Below, in pieces: positions 14,953 to 15,652 of a stretch of 15,652 nucleotides of DNA. The notes beneath the pieces were generated by a model. The model did not search any database. It was not told the origin of the DNA and saw only the letters and a program-made list of their open reading frames with translations. This stretch comes from Gemmatimonadota bacterium. Its GTDB lineage: Bacteria; Latescibacterota; UBA2968; UBA8231. Positions within the stretch are counted from its first letter, which is position 1, and each line of letters opens with the position of its first letter. The stretch spans positions 1 to 15,652 of the forward strand of contig JAPOZF010000273.1 in NCBI GenBank assembly GCA_026706165.1. Direction: 5' to 3'. A program made the position numbers and the translations under genes.

Positions 14953-14979
14953 CGGATCCTCCGCCTTCGGGGCTATCTT
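14951..14979 (+). promoter_or_regulatory. Candidate promoter for the Cys/His-rich peptide gene
   Basis: TTCGGA (14951-14956, 3/6) and TATCTT (14974-14979, 4/6) at exactly 17 bp. The weak -35 touching the palindrome would suit an activator-dependent promoter. A rival is TTGACC (14993-14998) with a poor -10 near 15016. Confidence 0.3.
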
Positions 14980-15070
14980 GGATGGCGTAAAGTTGACCGG
15001 CATCCCGGATCCAATTCAACTCCTCAACGCGCCAGGCGTTGGGGGGCAACTCACCCGATGGGAGGATCAG

Positions 15071-15319
15071 ATGGAAAGGATCATTGAAGCAGGGAAGGTA
15101 ATCCTGGATCGGCAGCGGAAGGCGCTGGCGATGGTTTGCACGGTCGGGGCGATGATCGCGTTGCCCTTTGTCATAGGCGCTCCGAACCAGGGCCACACGC
15201 ATGGTAACCATCCAAGTCCCTGCACGTCGAACTGCAACTACTCCTGTATCCTGACGGGGCATACGGGGGGCACATGTTGCGGTCATGGGAGTAACAGTCA
15301 TTGCGCTTGCGATCACTGA
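15071..15319 (+). CDS. Small exported Cys/His-rich peptide
   Basis: 82 residues. ATG 15071 has GGAGG six nt upstream, better than any earlier start (the frame is open back to 14978 but without a binding site). A charged helix-like N-region (1-17, ending RQRK) is followed by a 19-20-residue hydrophobic segment (18-37, 'ALAMVCTVGAMIALPFVIGA'), either a signal peptide with possible cleavage after A37 or a membrane anchor. The tail (38-82) has 7 Cys (51, 55, 59, 69, 70, 78, 80; pattern Cx3Cx3Cx9CCx6CxC) and 7 His (42, 44, 47, 64, 72, 77, 82), with many Gly/Ser/Thr/Asn and almost no charge. Options are an exported metal-binding peptide, a disulfide-bonded antimicrobial or signalling peptide, or a precursor of a modified peptide; no modification enzyme is in the window. 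I know no family for it. Third-position base use is more AT-rich than in pepF. Confidence 0.7.
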   Translation: MERIIEAGKVILDRQRKALAMVCTVGAMIALPFVIGAPNQGHTHGNHPSPCTSNCNYSCILTGHTGGTCCGHGSNSHCACDH

Positions 15320-15333
15320 CCCTCGCGTCAGTG
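15314..15333 (+). other. Hairpin over the stop codon of the peptide gene
   Basis: CACTGAC (15314-15320) and GTCAGTG (15327-15333) are perfectly complementary around a 6-nt loop and include the TGA stop. It is followed by a GT-rich stretch, not a proper U-run. It could stabilise the 3' end or add to the terminator that follows. Confidence 0.5.
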
Positions 15334-15358
15334 GTTGTGTTGCATCCTCGACAGTGGC

Positions 15359-15386
15359 GGGACACGCAGTGCGCGTGTCCCTTTTT
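15359..15386 (+). terminator. Strong intrinsic terminator
   Basis: GGGACACGC (15359-15367) and GCGTGTCCC (15373-15381) form a perfect 9-bp stem with a 5-nt loop, followed by TTTTT (15382-15386). This is the clearest terminator in the window and should end the peptide transcript, about 40 nt after its stop. Its T-run reaches the first codons of the next reading frame. Confidence 0.85.
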
Positions 15387-15387
15387 G

Positions 15388-15652
15388 GTGTTTGCGCTGG
15401 CTGTTTTTTCCGCAGGTCTTGCCCCCGCAGCCGCCCACAACGGCGACCGGGTGTTCCCGGTCAGCTACTTATCGGAAGAGACCCTCGCCCTTCTGGATCA
15501 GGACGACGGGGTTGTGGAAGACTGGCTGGACGCCGTCGGGGAACCGACCCTGACCCCCCTCGATTTCGGCCTGTGGACGGGAATGCGAAGAACCTCGACC
15601 TTCGACCGGCACGATCCGAGCAGCCTCGATTTTCGCATCTGGATGGGGTGGA
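15388..15652 (+). CDS. Secreted protein with signal peptide, 3'-partial, start uncertain
   Basis: The frame is open to the window end. It encodes a signal-peptide core 'FLVFALAVFSAGLAPAAA' with likely cleavage after APAAA, then a mature start 'HNGDRVFPVSYLSEETLALL' and an acidic, aromatic part that ends 'DPSSLDFRIWMGW'. The style recalls secreted proteins with carbohydrate- or surface-binding modules in uncultivated FCB-type genomes, but I cannot name a family. GTG 15388 is the nearest usable start and would leave no positive n-region and no Shine-Dalgarno. TTG 15385, GTG 15337 or TTG 15301 in the same frame are alternatives, but they would put the terminator hairpin inside the coding region. 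The N-terminus may be damaged or the gene may be read through the hairpin. Confidence 0.6.
   Translation, partial: MFALAVFSAGLAPAAAHNGDRVFPVSYLSEETLALLDQDDGVVEDWLDAVGEPTLTPLDFGLWTGMRRTSTFDRHDPSSLDFRIWMGW

Noticed and set aside
15335..15553. 72-codon frame starting at ATG-like GTG 15335 after the peptide gene
   Set aside because: The adjacent frame encodes a clear signal peptide and remains open to the window end; the 72-codon frame has no domain or binding site.

Overview
The window is a bacterial chromosomal segment with visibly high GC and strong GC3. There is no sign of CRISPR, insertion sequence, phage, tRNA or rRNA. The gene set looks like an uncultivated environmental lineage of the FCB/PVC kind (Latescibacterota, Hydrogenedentota, Kiritimatiellota and similar). 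The reasons are a phytanoyl-CoA dioxygenase, a Gfo/Idh/MocA oxidoreductase and an enolase-superfamily enzyme packed together, the compact ParE/ParC pair typical of such groups, and a secreted C-terminal gene start of a type I associate with them. The phylum assignment is inference only.

Layout. (A) 1-2160, plus strand: the end of a winged-helix (AlkZ-like) protein, a frameshifted TfoX/Sxy N-domain gene, a class I SAM methyltransferase and a VOC/PhnB gene that has lost its middle. (B) 2209-4729, minus strand: a probable three-gene operon of Gfo/Idh/MocA oxidoreductase, a small unknown protein and a PhyH dioxygenase. The PhyH gene overlaps the small gene by 14 nt and carries an in-frame amber codon. 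(C) 4730-5172: a divergent 443-bp intergenic region with a perfect 2x16-bp tandem repeat and GC-rich dyads. (D) 5173-6204: an enolase-superfamily (mandelate racemase/muconate lactonizing type) enzyme. B and D together look like a small catabolic module for a sugar, sugar acid or similar hydroxy compound. (E) 6534-7760: a DEAD-box RNA helicase. (F) 8140-11980: a parE-parC topoisomerase IV operon with a strong hairpin between the genes. (G) 12261-14105: oligoendopeptidase F, closed by an intrinsic terminator. (H) 14211-15652: a NarL-type response regulator whose phosphoacceptor Asp is Asn; then 22-bp direct repeats running into a perfect 22-bp palindrome; then an 82-residue exported Cys/His-rich peptide closed by a strong terminator; then the start of a secreted protein cut by the window end.

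The most unusual part is H. An apparently phosphorylation-blind regulator, an operator-like palindrome beside a candidate promoter, and a small exported Cys/His-rich peptide could form a self-contained regulatory unit that I do not recognise. The second point of interest is the run of damaged genes at 750-3003 (one frameshift, one internal deletion with compensating frameshifts, one nonsense codon). These lie close together, while the housekeeping genes to the right look intact.
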